From assembly GCA_021372535.1 (NCBI GenBank), contig JAJFUH010000022.1:1-22417 (forward strand): a DNA stretch of 22,417 nt, read 5' to 3'. The DNA is from a bacterium (GTDB lineage Bacteria; Latescibacterota; Latescibacteria; Latescibacterales; Latescibacteraceae). Made by a program: the position numbers and the translations under genes. Shown in pieces: positions 8,180 through 17,538 of this stretch. How positions within the stretch are numbered: position 1 is the first letter of the stretch; every line of letters begins with the position of its first letter. The notes under the pieces were generated by a model. That model searched no databases, was not told the DNA's origin, and saw only the letters and a program-made list of their open reading frames with translations.

Positions 8180-8214
8180 CGGATTTTCGCGGATTGGACG
8201 GATTTTCGCGGATT
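8180..8214. repeat. 16-bp direct repeat upstream of trxA
   Basis: CGGATTTTCGCGGATT occurs at 8180-8195 and exactly again at 8199-8214, separated by three bases (period 19). It lies in the 236-nt A+T-rich gap between holA and trxA, about 60 nt before the trxA start on the minus strand. The same gap has a perfect GAGTTAT/ATAACTC hairpin (8320-8339) just beyond the holA stop, without a T-run on the minus strand. Confidence 0.65.
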
Positions 8215-8353
8215 TGTTTTTTAACTTTTATGGATATGAAAGATTAATAATTACTAAAGATAGTATAAATAATATATTATGTTTATTTGTGTCTTTGTGA
8301 TAAATATTCTTATGAATCCGAGTTATGTTGAAATAACTCATGAATGTATTTTT

Positions 8354-9373
8354 TTAAGTTATTATCGTTTTTTCCGCTTTCGGCATCACGAACGGTATCA
8401 TGAGCTCCATGAGCAGACGGTTGTCGATGCCGGATTTTTTGAGGAGCGATTCCGTTCTGCCAAGAACGCTGAGAGCACGCCGCACCTCGCGCTGCCCGAA
8501 ATTGCGCGCCTGGGCATCCATTTTGTTGAGTTTCCAGAGAAACGGGCTGTCGGTCACCGTTTTCATGGCTTCGTTCGTTGGGGCGCCGCTGCGGACAAGA
8601 CCATTGAAGAGCGCGATTTTCATGATGTGCGACATAAGCGCTCCGAGATAAAAGGTCTCCCTGTTCTTTTCGGTTTCCATGAGACTCGTGAGGATACGGA
8701 GCGTCTCGCTGAAATCGCCGAGTCCCACCGCATTTGACAGCGTATACACCGTATGGCGCTTTAACTCCCCGACAACGAGTTCGACCGCACCTCCGTTTAT
8801 CATTACGCTTTCCCCGGCGGCGATAGTTATCTTTTCGATTTCGCCGTCAAGCTCACGGAGCCCGTCGCCGACATTGTTGACAATAAGCGCGATTGCATCA
8901 TCCGTCACCTTTCTGCCGCGCCGGGTGAACCGCTGCCTGATCCATGAGGGGAGCTGATTCTCGTATATCCGCTTGAATGATTCACCCAGGAAAAAGTCCT
9001 TCGGCGGTTTCGGGGAAAGCGATGCCTTTTCGCCCTCGACGATTACAAGGGTTGTTTCCGGGGTGTTTTTTATGATCTCGCACGCTTTCTTCTGGATCTC
9101 TTTATGAAGCTGATCGAAATCCCTGACAACGACAACCCGCCGCTCAGCCATCATGGGAAAGGTTTGAATGAGAGCCGATAATCCTTCAACGGTGATTTTT
9201 CCCGGATCAGATCTGTTATTGGTAAACTGATCAGGATAAACCGTATCGAGATTGAAATCACGGGTAGCCGGGTCAACGGTGGCTTCGAGTATTTCGGACA
9301 GGCGCTCGGAGCGCTGGAATTCCTCTCCCGAAAGGAGAATCACCCGTATTTGTGCGAAATTATCAAGCTTCAT
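8354..9373 (-). CDS. holA: DNA polymerase III delta subunit (clamp loader)
   Basis: The protein (339 residues) matches the delta subunit of the clamp loader, which opens the beta sliding clamp. Typical features are the N-terminal LLSGEEFQRSERL, the segment FPMMAERRVVVVRDFDQL (about 93-110), PETTLVIVEG (about 125-134), LPSWIRQRFTRRGRKVTDDAIALIVNNVGDGLRELDGEIEKI in the middle, and a helical C-terminal domain with LLKKSGIDNRLLMELMI near the end. Members bind ATPase partners but lack a Walker A site, which is also absent here. The ATG overlaps the TGA stop of the small upstream gene (shared ATGA), indicating translational coupling. Confidence 0.92.
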   Translation of the reverse strand: MKLDNFAQIRVILLSGEEFQRSERLSEILEATVDPATRDFNLDTVYPDQFTNNRSDPGKITVEGLSALIQTFPMMAERRVVVVRDFDQLHKEIQKKACEIIKNTPETTLVIVEGEKASLSPKPPKDFFLGESFKRIYENQLPSWIRQRFTRRGRKVTDDAIALIVNNVGDGLRELDGEIEKITIAAGESVMINGGAVELVVGELKRHTVYTLSNAVGLGDFSETLRILTSLMETEKNRETFYLGALMSHIMKIALFNGLVRSGAPTNEAMKTVTDSPFLWKLNKMDAQARNFGQREVRRALSVLGRTESLLKKSGIDNRLLMELMIPFVMPKAEKTIIT

Positions 9374-9570
9374 TTGTCGTCGATTTCCTCGAAATCAGCA
9401 TCTTCAATCGTGCCGGAATGCACGACAGAGGGGTCGCTGTTATGGGTTGAATTCCCATCATCGCCGGCGGATTGGGATGTCCTTTCGGAAGAAGAAGGCT
9501 TGTTAAGCCATTTGAACAGTGCGGTCAGAAGCCACCAGATAAGCAGTATACGAATTATAAAACCAAGCAC
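9370..9570 (-). CDS. Small single-helix membrane protein coupled to holA
   Basis: This 66-residue protein starts with one hydrophobic helix (about 2-20, LGFIIRILLIWWLLTALF), then a polar, serine- and asparagine-rich stretch, and ends in the acidic IEDADFEEIDD. This layout recalls small DUF4834-like membrane proteins, whose tails end in a similar acidic motif; the match is by eye. The start is taken as GTG at 9570, because AAGGAGG lies at the right distance before it, whereas the upstream ATGs at 9600/9597 lack such a site and would place the ribosome-binding site inside the gene. Its stop overlaps the holA start. Function unknown. Confidence 0.7.
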   Translation of the reverse strand: MLGFIIRILLIWWLLTALFKWLNKPSSSERTSQSAGDDGNSTHNSDPSVVHSGTIEDADFEEIDDK

Positions 9571-9736
9571 TTTCGCTCCTCCTTTTTGTTGGAGCATCAT
9601 AACTATTCCATAAAAACCACTTTAATAAAATAACCATTTCCGCCTGAGAAAAAAATGGTTTTCCGGGGAAACCGGAAATTGTTTGTGAACGTGTAAGATA
9701 TGGAACTGTAAAAAGGTTCGCCGAATATGAAATTCC

Positions 9737-9765
9737 TTGCACTACCGGCAGTTAAAATCTATATT
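9737..9765 (+). promoter_or_regulatory. Possible promoter of the DUF2723 operon
   Basis: TTGCAC (9737-9742) and TATATT (9760-9765) are spaced by 17 nt in the divergent region between the small membrane protein gene and the glycosylation operon. The -10 matches five of six consensus bases, the -35 only three. The start codon lies about 58 nt further on. Confidence 0.35.
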
Positions 9766-9823
9766 AAGTAATTCAAATCCATATGGCTGTTAACTTTGAT
9801 CATTCTTTATACGGAGGATGCGT

Positions 9824-12721
9824 GTGACCGCAGGAACTATCAATAAAATCATAGCGGCGTGCCTTTTGATAATCATGCTCGGGGTATATATTATGACCGT
9901 GGCGCCGACACTCTCGTTCTGGGACTGCGGCGAGTTCATCACCTGCTCGTTTATCATGGGAATACCCCATCCGCCCGGATCACCGCTCCTTTCGCTCATC
10001 GGCCGTGTATTTTCACTTATACCTTTCTATGATTTCCGTGGGGAGGGTCTTGAAGAAATCGCATTCCGCGTCAACATGATCGATGTCATTCTCGGTGCGC
10101 TGACTGTCATGCTCACCTATCTCATCATGGTGCGCCTCATTCATAAATTCAGGCCGCCTAACGGCAGGAGGCTCGATGATGCGGTTACCATGTTCACCGC
10201 CGTGATAACTGCCTTTCTCGTTGCATTTTCCGATGAGTTCTGGAGCAATGCCATCGAAACGGAAACATACATGCCGAGCCTTTTCATGTCCATGCTCGCC
10301 GTATGGCTTACCCTGCGGTGGGATGAACGGAAAGAAGACCCGAAGGCTGTCCGGTACCTGTTTCTGGCTTCGTATCTCATCGGCATCGGTAACGGGGTTC
10401 ACCTGACCGTTCTCCTGATTGCGCCAACGGTATTTCTCCTCGTGCTGTTCTCGAAACCGCAGTGGTTTTCGGAAAAGAAGCTCTGGCTCTATCTTGCCGT
10501 ATTCATGATTCTGGCGGCGGTCATCAAACTTTTCACGGGGCTTGAAATCCTGTATTTCTCCATGGCTGTTTTCGCGTTTGCTGCTCCGTTCATCCTGTAC
10601 AGGCTCTCCATGGGAAACCGTGCTCAATGGATGGTCGTGCTGCTCGGTCTTATCTTTTGCGGATCACTCTATATCATCGGATTTTCCGTCTATCCGACCG
10701 TCATGGTCCGCGCCGGGAAAAGCCCGATCATCAACGAGGGCAATCCCGACAACTGGGAGCGGTACAAACTCTATATGGCGCGCGAGCAGTACGGCCAGGA
10801 AAACATGTATATCGGCATATTTACCCGTAATGCAAGCTTCAAATACCAGTTCGGCTACATGTATCTGCGTTATCTCATACAGCAGTTCCCCAAATGGGGC
10901 CCGACCATCAGTGTTACCTTCGACAACAACCGGTCGGCGGATTATCCGGAACAGGATGTTACCATCCGTGATGAAGTCTCGATTTCGGTGCTTCTTCTTT
11001 CGCTTTTGATATATGGCATCTATACACACGCCCGTGAGGACTGGAAGCGGTTTTCCGCATTCCTGATCTTTTTCATCGTATCATCGGTCGGTCTTGCCCT
11101 CTATCTCAACATGAAAAATCCTCAGGTGCGCGAGCGTGCCTACTTTTTCCTCGGATCGTTTTACATCATCTCCTACTGGATCGGCTTCGGAATATACGGC
11201 GTCATCACGGACATACAGGCATGGTTCCAGGAAAAAAACAGCGCTCGTCTGATCGCTCCGGTTACCGTGGCTCTCTTTATCCTGTTTGCAACGATCGTAC
11301 CGGTCTCGATCGCTTCCAATCATATCGATCCGAAATATACCAACTGGCAGGCGCATGACCGTACGGAAGACTGGGCTCCCTTTGACTATGCCTACAACAT
11401 ACTCATTTCGTGCGACAAGGACGCAATCCTCTTTACAAACGGCGACAACGACACTTTTCCACTCTGGTACCTCCAGGAGGTGAAAGGCTTCCGGAAGGAT
11501 GTCCGTATCGTCAATCTCAGCCTCCTCAACACAGACTGGTATATTTTACAGAACACGCACGAAAGTGTGTCAATCCCTCAGGAACCGGTTCTTCTCAGCA
11601 AGAAGGAACAGGAATATGTGAGGCCGGTGTCGACCGAGCGGAAAACCATCCCTGTTCAATTCAGCGACGATTTCATCGAAAACACTCTCTGCGGTCACGA
11701 CGATCAGGACCTCGCCCTCCGTGTATGGCCGATCGAGGGAAAAAATGTCGAGGCTGCGGGAATATCGTGGAAGCTTCCGACCTACCATCATGACCAGAAT
11801 TACGGAATGATCCGTATTCAGGATGTGATGGTCTACAAGATAATCGAATGGGTAAACTGGACACGGCCTATCTTTTTTGCGGTGACTGTGGCCCAGGAAA
11901 ACAAGATCGGGCTCGATGATTACCTTGCCATGGAAGGAATGGTATCGCGGCTCGTAAAGAATTCAGTCGCTCCCGGCTATCCCAATGTGGACGTTCCCGT
12001 GCTTGACAATAATGTATTCAACGTGTATAAATACCGGTCACTTACCGATGATTCCGTATACAAACCGCCCAACACGCTCAAGCTCGTTACCAATTACTTT
12101 ATCGGATTTGCCCAGCTCTGCGAGCGGTATGTATCGATGGGCGACAAAGAAAACGCCACCCGGGCCGCGCGGGGAGCCATTGAAAGAACGCTCCATGATC
12201 TTTCAAAAAGGGTGATTCTGTACAAAATCATGTGGAACGGGAAAATCACCGATGAATTGAAAGAATTTCTCGATAACGAGATCAGGAATCCCGACTTTAT
12301 CGAAGGCCGCGAGGGTCTTCTTGATGAGCGTCTGCAGGTGGCCGGTCTCCTCGATACCCTCGGAGAGCATGACAAAGCCAGCACTGTGGTCAGAAACGAA
12401 ACCGCCCGGCTCAATCTGAAGAATACATCGGACAAGATCGAATTCGGAACGCGTCTTTTCCAGAATTCACTCGACAGCGCGGCTATCGAATACTTCAAGG
12501 AAATCATCGCCGATGATTCGACCAGTGTCGAGGCATGGAAAGTTTATGCCTCGCTGCTGTATTCAACCGGGCAGCTCGGAGAGGCTATCAACGCGCTTGG
12601 TCATCTGGGAAAACTGACTCCCGGAGACAAATCCGTACAGGAAAGCATTAAAATCCTGTCCGAACAGGAGCGCAGGAAGTCGCTCCCCGATTCTCAAACC
12701 ATGAGGCAAACGCCCCGGTGA
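9824..12721 (+). CDS. DUF2723 membrane glycosyltransferase-like protein with C-terminal TPR-like region (first of tandem pair)
   Basis: This large integral membrane protein (about 965 residues) belongs to the DUF2723 family, related to GT-C glycosyltransferases; the eukaryotic member TMEM260 is a protein O-mannosyltransferase. Family marks are TVAPTLSFWDCGEF (D34 and E37 are candidate catalytic acids on the first external loop), GIPHPPGSPLL just after, about a dozen helices to about residue 490, and the soluble segment with NGDNDTFPLWYLQE. The C-terminal part (about 750-955) is helical and ends in TPR-like units. GTG at 9824 is preferred over the ATG at 9818, because GGAGG directly abuts that ATG but stands six bases before the GTG. 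The stop overlaps the next gene by four bases. It likely uses a polyprenyl-phosphate sugar on the outer face of the membrane; donor and acceptor are unknown. Confidence 0.85.
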   Translation: MTAGTINKIIAACLLIIMLGVYIMTVAPTLSFWDCGEFITCSFIMGIPHPPGSPLLSLIGRVFSLIPFYDFRGEGLEEIAFRVNMIDVILGALTVMLTYLIMVRLIHKFRPPNGRRLDDAVTMFTAVITAFLVAFSDEFWSNAIETETYMPSLFMSMLAVWLTLRWDERKEDPKAVRYLFLASYLIGIGNGVHLTVLLIAPTVFLLVLFSKPQWFSEKKLWLYLAVFMILAAVIKLFTGLEILYFSMAVFAFAAPFILYRLSMGNRAQWMVVLLGLIFCGSLYIIGFSVYPTVMVRAGKSPIINEGNPDNWERYKLYMAREQYGQENMYIGIFTRNASFKYQFGYMYLRYLIQQFPKWGPTISVTFDNNRSADYPEQDVTIRDEVSISVLLLSLLIYGIYTHAREDWKRFSAFLIFFIVSSVGLALYLNMKNPQVRERAYFFLGSFYIISYWIGFGIYGVITDIQAWFQEKNSARLIAPVTVALFILFATIVPVSIASNHIDPKYTNWQAHDRTEDWAPFDYAYNILISCDKDAILFTNGDNDTFPLWYLQEVKGFRKDVRIVNLSLLNTDWYILQNTHESVSIPQEPVLLSKKEQEYVRPVSTERKTIPVQFSDDFIENTLCGHDDQDLALRVWPIEGKNVEAAGISWKLPTYHHDQNYGMIRIQDVMVYKIIEWVNWTRPIFFAVTVAQENKIGLDDYLAMEGMVSRLVKNSVAPGYPNVDVPVLDNNVFNVYKYRSLTDDSVYKPPNTLKLVTNYFIGFAQLCERYVSMGDKENATRAARGAIERTLHDLSKRVILYKIMWNGKITDELKEFLDNEIRNPDFIEGREGLLDERLQVAGLLDTLGEHDKASTVVRNETARLNLKNTSDKIEFGTRLFQNSLDSAAIEYFKEIIADDSTSVEAWKVYASLLYSTGQLGEAINALGHLGKLTPGDKSVQESIKILSEQERRKSLPDSQTMRQTPR

Positions 12722-15426
12722 ACTCTGGAAAAATAAATTCGCTGGCGGCATTGGTCATTTTCATGGTGACATTGGTCATATACCTTCTGACCGTGGCGCC
12801 GACAGTATCATTCTGGGACAGCGCCGAATTCATCTCCTGCGCCGTCACCATGGGCATCCCTCATCCGCCCGGATCGCCGCTCCTTTCGCTCGCCGGCCGT
12901 GTCATGTCCATCATCCCGTTCTACGACTTCAGGGGCGGGGGCTTCGACAGCGTGGCTTACAGGCTCAACCTCATGGGAGCTTTTTCGGCGGCTTTCACCG
13001 TCATGCTCTTCTATCTCGTCATGGTAAGGCTCATCACGAGAATTTCGGCCTTCAGGGGGAGCGCAATCCATGACGGCATTATCATATTCAGCGCATCGGT
13101 TGCGGCATTCCTCGCGGCGTTCTCCAATCAGTTCTGGGAAAACGCCCTCGAAACCGAAACCTACATGCCAAGTCTCCTCCTTTCCCTGCTGGCTGTCTGG
13201 CTTACACTCAGGTGGGCCGGGGAAAAGGAAAATCCACGGTCGTTCCGGTATCTTTTCTGCGCGGCATATCTCATCGGCCTCGGCAACGGCATTCATCTCT
13301 ATGTTCTGCTCATCGCTCCGGTCGTTGTCCTGATCGTGCTGACGGAGAAACCTCAGTGGTTCTCGGACCTGCGGCTCTGGGTCGCGCTGGCGGTATTCCT
13401 CACAGTCATCGGCGCAACGAGGCTTGCCGGGGGACGGCTCTATCTGTATATCGCCATGGGCCTGTTCTCCCTTGCCGGCCCGTACATCATCGTGCGGTTT
13501 TCACGTTCGGCAGTACACCAGTGGACACGGACATTTCTCGGGCTTGTGCTCTGTCTCTCGCTCTACGGAATCGGGTACTCCGTCTATCCCACAGTGGTCG
13601 TCCGCGCCTCGAAGCATCCGGCCATCAACGAAGGCAATCCCGATACATGGAAACGGTATACGGAATATCTCGACCGCGAGCAGTACGGCCAGGGAAACAT
13701 GTACACCGGGATGTTCACCCGGAACGCCGGTCCCGGATACCAGTTCGGTTTCATGTATCTCCGTTATCTCCTCGAACAGTTCCCAAAATGGGGTCCCGTG
13801 GCGACCGTGACGTTCACCAACGACCTGTCAATGGATTATCCCGACATGAAAGCCGATATCCGTGACGAGGTGTTTATTCCGATAGGTCTTTGGATTCTCG
13901 TGTTCGCCGGAATCTTCATTCATGCCCGCCATGACGTGAAACGGTTCGTTCCCTTTCTCCTGTATTTTCTCCTGACATCGGTCGGGCTTATACTCTATCT
14001 CAACATGAATAATCCCCAGGCGCGGGAGCGCGACTACTTCTTCCTCGGATCGTTTCTTGTCGTCATGGTCTGGGCCGGATTCGGTGTTTTCGGTGTGCTG
14101 AGCCTCATCCGGTCGGCTGTCGGACGGCTGGAAAGGCCGGGGCTTACAGCAGGGATTGTTCTTGTTGCGGGTGCGGTTTTTGCCACCATTATTCCTGTGG
14201 CGGCGCTCTCGAACCATATCGATCCGGAATGCACGAATTACCATGTTCACGACCGTTCGCATAACTGGATTCCCCTCGATTACGGGACTAACATGCTCGA
14301 TTCCTGCGCCCCGAACTCAATCCTGTTCACCAACGGCGACAACGACACCTATCCCCTCTGGTATGCCCGCGAGGTTCTCGGCCTGCGCCGTGATGTGCGG
14401 ATAATCAACCTGAGTCTTCTCAACGCTCCCTGGTATATAAAACAGCTCAGGGACGAGGATGTTACCGTTCCCATATCGTATTCGGACGATTTCATCGACA
14501 ACAGGCTCTGCGGGGACAACCTCCTTTCGGGGCAGACACGCCGCTGGACACTCGAACCGCGAGAAGTCACCATCGCCGGCATGACATGGAACATGCCACC
14601 GGACAAGCTCGGAGCGGTCGGGAGTGATAGAATCGGCATTCTGAGTGTGGCGAGCCTTATGACGGCGCACATAATACAGGAGACAAACTGGACGCGTCCC
14701 ATCTATTTCGGGGTCACGGTCGGCTCGGAGACCATGATCGGCCTCTACGAGCATATGACCCTTGAAGGAATGGTTTTTCGTCTCGGCAAGGAAGCAGCGC
14801 CGAAGGATACATACCATGTGGAAGCAGCGGCGCTCGACCGCAACATTTTCGGACGGTATTCGTACCGCGGGGTGACCGATCCCACGGTCTATAAGTCGCC
14901 CGAAACCACCCGCCTTCTCTATAACTACGTGATCGCATTCATCCGCCTCTGCGAGAAATACATCGAGCTCGGCGACCGTGCAAACGCTCTCAGGGCCGCA
15001 CGGGGGATGTTCGAATACACCAGTCCCGAGCTCGACCACCGTATCCTGCTCTGTTCGATCCTGTACAGGGGAGGTTTTACCGATGAATACGAGCGGCTGG
15101 TTACCGAGGAAATCCGGAAGCTTCCGCCGGATGACATCATGACATCGCTCAGGACGGGGATACGGTTTATCGAGTTTAACCTGCCCGGTGCGGCGCTCAT
15201 GGTTCTCAATCCGCTCACCACCAGTCATCCCGACAACACCGATGTTCTCAAGGGATATATCATGGCGCTCTACCAGTCACGCGATTATAACGAGGCGCTC
15301 AAAGCCACCGACCGACTTATCGCTCTGTTGCCGAACGATCCGGAACCGGCCCGGTACCGCGAGATAATCATGAAAAATCTTCAGACATCACCTGCCGACA
15401 CCTCGGCGGGAGAACATACTCAATGA
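12718..15426 (+). CDS. DUF2723 membrane glycosyltransferase-like protein with C-terminal TPR-like region (second of tandem pair)
   Basis: This is a paralogue of the preceding protein (902 residues) and aligns with it nearly end to end: TVAPTVSFWDSAEF with D34 and E37 at the same positions, GIPHPPGSPLL, NEGNPDTWKRY, REQYGQGNMY, and NGDNDTYPLWYARE. It is about 60 residues shorter; one gap of about 25 residues lies just before the YSDDFIDNRLCG block, where the first copy has a charged insert. The C-terminal about 60 residues form a good TPR-like unit (DYNEALKATDRLIALLPNDP). The start is the GTG inside the GTGA overlap with the upstream stop, and its own stop overlaps the next ATG. The pair probably arose by duplication and may act as a heterodimer or on different substrates; this is inferred. 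Confidence 0.85.
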   Translation: MNSGKINSLAALVIFMVTLVIYLLTVAPTVSFWDSAEFISCAVTMGIPHPPGSPLLSLAGRVMSIIPFYDFRGGGFDSVAYRLNLMGAFSAAFTVMLFYLVMVRLITRISAFRGSAIHDGIIIFSASVAAFLAAFSNQFWENALETETYMPSLLLSLLAVWLTLRWAGEKENPRSFRYLFCAAYLIGLGNGIHLYVLLIAPVVVLIVLTEKPQWFSDLRLWVALAVFLTVIGATRLAGGRLYLYIAMGLFSLAGPYIIVRFSRSAVHQWTRTFLGLVLCLSLYGIGYSVYPTVVVRASKHPAINEGNPDTWKRYTEYLDREQYGQGNMYTGMFTRNAGPGYQFGFMYLRYLLEQFPKWGPVATVTFTNDLSMDYPDMKADIRDEVFIPIGLWILVFAGIFIHARHDVKRFVPFLLYFLLTSVGLILYLNMNNPQARERDYFFLGSFLVVMVWAGFGVFGVLSLIRSAVGRLERPGLTAGIVLVAGAVFATIIPVAALSNHIDPECTNYHVHDRSHNWIPLDYGTNMLDSCAPNSILFTNGDNDTYPLWYAREVLGLRRDVRIINLSLLNAPWYIKQLRDEDVTVPISYSDDFIDNRLCGDNLLSGQTRRWTLEPREVTIAGMTWNMPPDKLGAVGSDRIGILSVASLMTAHIIQETNWTRPIYFGVTVGSETMIGLYEHMTLEGMVFRLGKEAAPKDTYHVEAAALDRNIFGRYSYRGVTDPTVYKSPETTRLLYNYVIAFIRLCEKYIELGDRANALRAARGMFEYTSPELDHRILLCSILYRGGFTDEYERLVTEEIRKLPPDDIMTSLRTGIRFIEFNLPGAALMVLNPLTTSHPDNTDVLKGYIMALYQSRDYNEALKATDRLIALLPNDPEPARYREIIMKNLQTSPADTSAGEHTQ

Positions 15427-16409
15427 ACAAAACAGGCAGCACAGCGAAGAAACCGCCGGTCGTACGGTTTCTGTCTTCCGGCTGGTTACGGATTATCGTA
15501 TCGCTCCTCCTCCTCACATACATCGGCTGGCGGTTCAGAATCGGCACAATCGCCTCGACCATGTGGACGGCGGACCGTCTCCTGCTCGCCGGGGCTGTCG
15601 CGGTGTTCATCGTGAGCGGTGTGCTCGGCGCAGTTCAGTGGGGAACGCTGCTGAAGTTTCACGGCATCCGTCTCGGATTCGGCGGGACGGTTGCGCGGTA
15701 CTTCATGGGGCTTTTCTTCAATTACCTGCTTCCCGGCTTCGTCGGGGGCGATGTAATCCGTGTGTACAAAACCGCTGTGGCTTCGGGGCAGGCAACCCAG
15801 TCGTTTTCATCGACCCTCGCCGATCGTGTCATCGGCCTGCTCGTCCTCGTGCTGTTCAGTCTCGGCGCGTTCCTGGTTCTCCCTTCGGGGCCGGCTAACA
15901 GAGCGCTGCCTGCCGCGGTGTTCATGTTTCTCATACTGGCCGGATTTATCGCTCTTTTCGCGTTCAGACCGCTCGGCTCGATTGTGAAACGGATGTTCGG
16001 CAGGTTTATTCCCGAAGGATTCGGCGAAAAACTGTCCGCGGTGTACGGCGAAATGCACCTGCTGACCCGCTCACCACGGACGCTCATCGAGGTTTTCGGG
16101 CTGTCGTGCCTTATTCAGATTACCCGTATCGGCGTCCATTTTCTCTGCGGGCGTGCTGTCGGAATCGAGCTCGGATTCTCCTATTTCGCCCTTTTCGTGC
16201 CGGTGATAGAAATCGTAGCAAGCCTGCCCTTCTCGTTCGGCGGAGTCGGCGTGCGCGAGACGGTGGCGTTTATCCTTTTCTCGACGGTGGGTGTTGAACA
16301 GGCCACAGTCGTTTCCTATACGCTTCTCGCAACAGCCTCCGGATTCACCGGAGCGCTCCCCGGCGGCGCGGCATTTGCGCTGAGCGTCGGCGAAAGGAAG
16401 GCACGGTGA
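15423..16409 (+). CDS. Flippase-like membrane protein, LPG synthase transmembrane-region family
   Basis: The protein (328 residues, about eight helices) matches the lysylphosphatidylglycerol-synthase TM region/YbhN family (PF03706). Key family segments are FFNYLLPGFVGGDVIRVY (98-115), DRVIGL (134-139), and SLPFSFGGVGVRE near residue 275. It has only the membrane part; the aminoacyl-transferase domain of true MprF is absent. Such stand-alone members are often next to glycosyltransferases and are thought to move or handle lipid-linked intermediates. Its ATG overlaps the upstream stop (ATGA) and its stop overlaps the next GTG, so it is translated together with the DUF2723 and GT4 genes. A role in flipping a lipid-linked sugar is inferred from context. 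Confidence 0.85.
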   Translation: MNKTGSTAKKPPVVRFLSSGWLRIIVSLLLLTYIGWRFRIGTIASTMWTADRLLLAGAVAVFIVSGVLGAVQWGTLLKFHGIRLGFGGTVARYFMGLFFNYLLPGFVGGDVIRVYKTAVASGQATQSFSSTLADRVIGLLVLVLFSLGAFLVLPSGPANRALPAAVFMFLILAGFIALFAFRPLGSIVKRMFGRFIPEGFGEKLSAVYGEMHLLTRSPRTLIEVFGLSCLIQITRIGVHFLCGRAVGIELGFSYFALFVPVIEIVASLPFSFGGVGVRETVAFILFSTVGVEQATVVSYTLLATASGFTGALPGGAAFALSVGERKAR

Positions 16410-17524
16410 AGATACTCCTCGTCAACTGGATGGACATGGCCAATCCAATGTCAGGAGGGGCCGAAGTTCACCTGACCGAGATATTCAGGCGCTTTGCCGG
16501 GCGCGGCAACGATGTGACCCTCGTGGCTTCCGGTTTCCGCGGAGGGAATACCCATGACGAGTACGAGGGCATCAGGGTCATCCGTACGGGAACACGCGAA
16601 ACGTTCAATTTCGCCGTACCGCGCCTCCTGATAAAGCTCGACCGGGCGGAACATTTCGATCTGGTCGTCGAGGACATCAACAAGGTCCCTTTCTTTACGC
16701 CGCTGTACCTTAAAAAACCCATTCTCGTGGTCGTCCCGCACCTGTTCGGCACCACGGTGTACCGTGAAACGAATCCCGTTTTCGCATCGTACGTGTATCT
16801 CATGGAGCGCCCCATACCTCGTGTGTTCCGCAATGCCACCTTCGAGGTGATTTCCGAGAGCACAGCCCATGACCTCGAACGGCGGGGCATCGATCCTCGG
16901 TTCATCAGGGTCGTTCACTGCGGCATGGATCATGAAATCTATAACCGTGACGATACGGTCGAAAAATTCGATGTACCGACCATCCTGTATGTCGGTCGTA
17001 TCAAACGCTACAAGAGCGTCGATGTCGTCATCCGCGCCCTGCCATTAGTACTTAAACATATCCCAGATGCCCGGCTCGTGATTGTCGGCTCAGGCGACAC
17101 GATAACCGAGCTGCGGAAACTCGCGGCCTCCCTCGGTGTAGCCGACCATGTCGTTTTCACCGGATTTGTGCCGACCACGGAAAAAGTCGACTGGATGCGG
17201 CGCGTTCATGTTGTTGTCAATCCTTCGCCCAAAGAGGGCTGGGGACTTACCAACATCGAGGCGAACGCATGCGGGACTGTAGCTGTGGCATCGGATACGG
17301 ACGGGCTCCGCGACTCGGTGCGCGATGGCGAGACAGGGCTGCTCTTCCCGTACGGCGACCATGCGGCGCTCGCCGACCGTCTTATACGGATTCTGACCGA
17401 TGGCGGCCTTCGCGACAGGCTCGGCAGAAACGCCCTCGCATGGTCGCAGACCTTCACCTGGGACAACGCCGCCCGTGAAACGATGGATATTGTCGACGGG
17501 ATCGTATACGGGAAACGGGAGTGA
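16406..17524 (+). CDS. GT4-family glycosyltransferase (group 1)
   Basis: The protein (372 residues) is a GT-B retaining glycosyltransferase. The N-terminal acceptor domain opens with MKILLVNWMDMANPMSGGAE, the glycine loop of GT4 enzymes, and the C-terminal nucleotide-sugar domain shows ILYVGRIKRYKSVD (193-206), ARLVIVGSGD (222-231), and the EX7E motif (E277 and E285) in SPKEGWGLTNIEA. No signal peptide or membrane helix is seen, so it works at the cytoplasmic face. It is the last gene of the four-gene coupled operon (GTGA overlap) and could build the lipid-linked sugar that the membrane proteins then use. The sugar cannot be predicted. Confidence 0.92.
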   Translation: MKILLVNWMDMANPMSGGAEVHLTEIFRRFAGRGNDVTLVASGFRGGNTHDEYEGIRVIRTGTRETFNFAVPRLLIKLDRAEHFDLVVEDINKVPFFTPLYLKKPILVVVPHLFGTTVYRETNPVFASYVYLMERPIPRVFRNATFEVISESTAHDLERRGIDPRFIRVVHCGMDHEIYNRDDTVEKFDVPTILYVGRIKRYKSVDVVIRALPLVLKHIPDARLVIVGSGDTITELRKLAASLGVADHVVFTGFVPTTEKVDWMRRVHVVVNPSPKEGWGLTNIEANACGTVAVASDTDGLRDSVRDGETGLLFPYGDHAALADRLIRILTDGGLRDRLGRNALAWSQTFTWDNAARETMDIVDGIVYGKRE

Positions 17525-17538
17525 AAAGAAGCTTTTTT

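Noticed and set aside
8320-8339. Hairpin after holA as an intrinsic terminator
   Set aside because: The stem is perfect but no T-run follows on the holA strand, so it is mentioned only as a hairpin.
14317-15228. 303-codon frame antisense to the second DUF2723 gene
   Set aside because: It lies inside conserved DUF2723 sequence, has no motif or start signal, and similar shadows occur antisense to the first copy (10013-10627).
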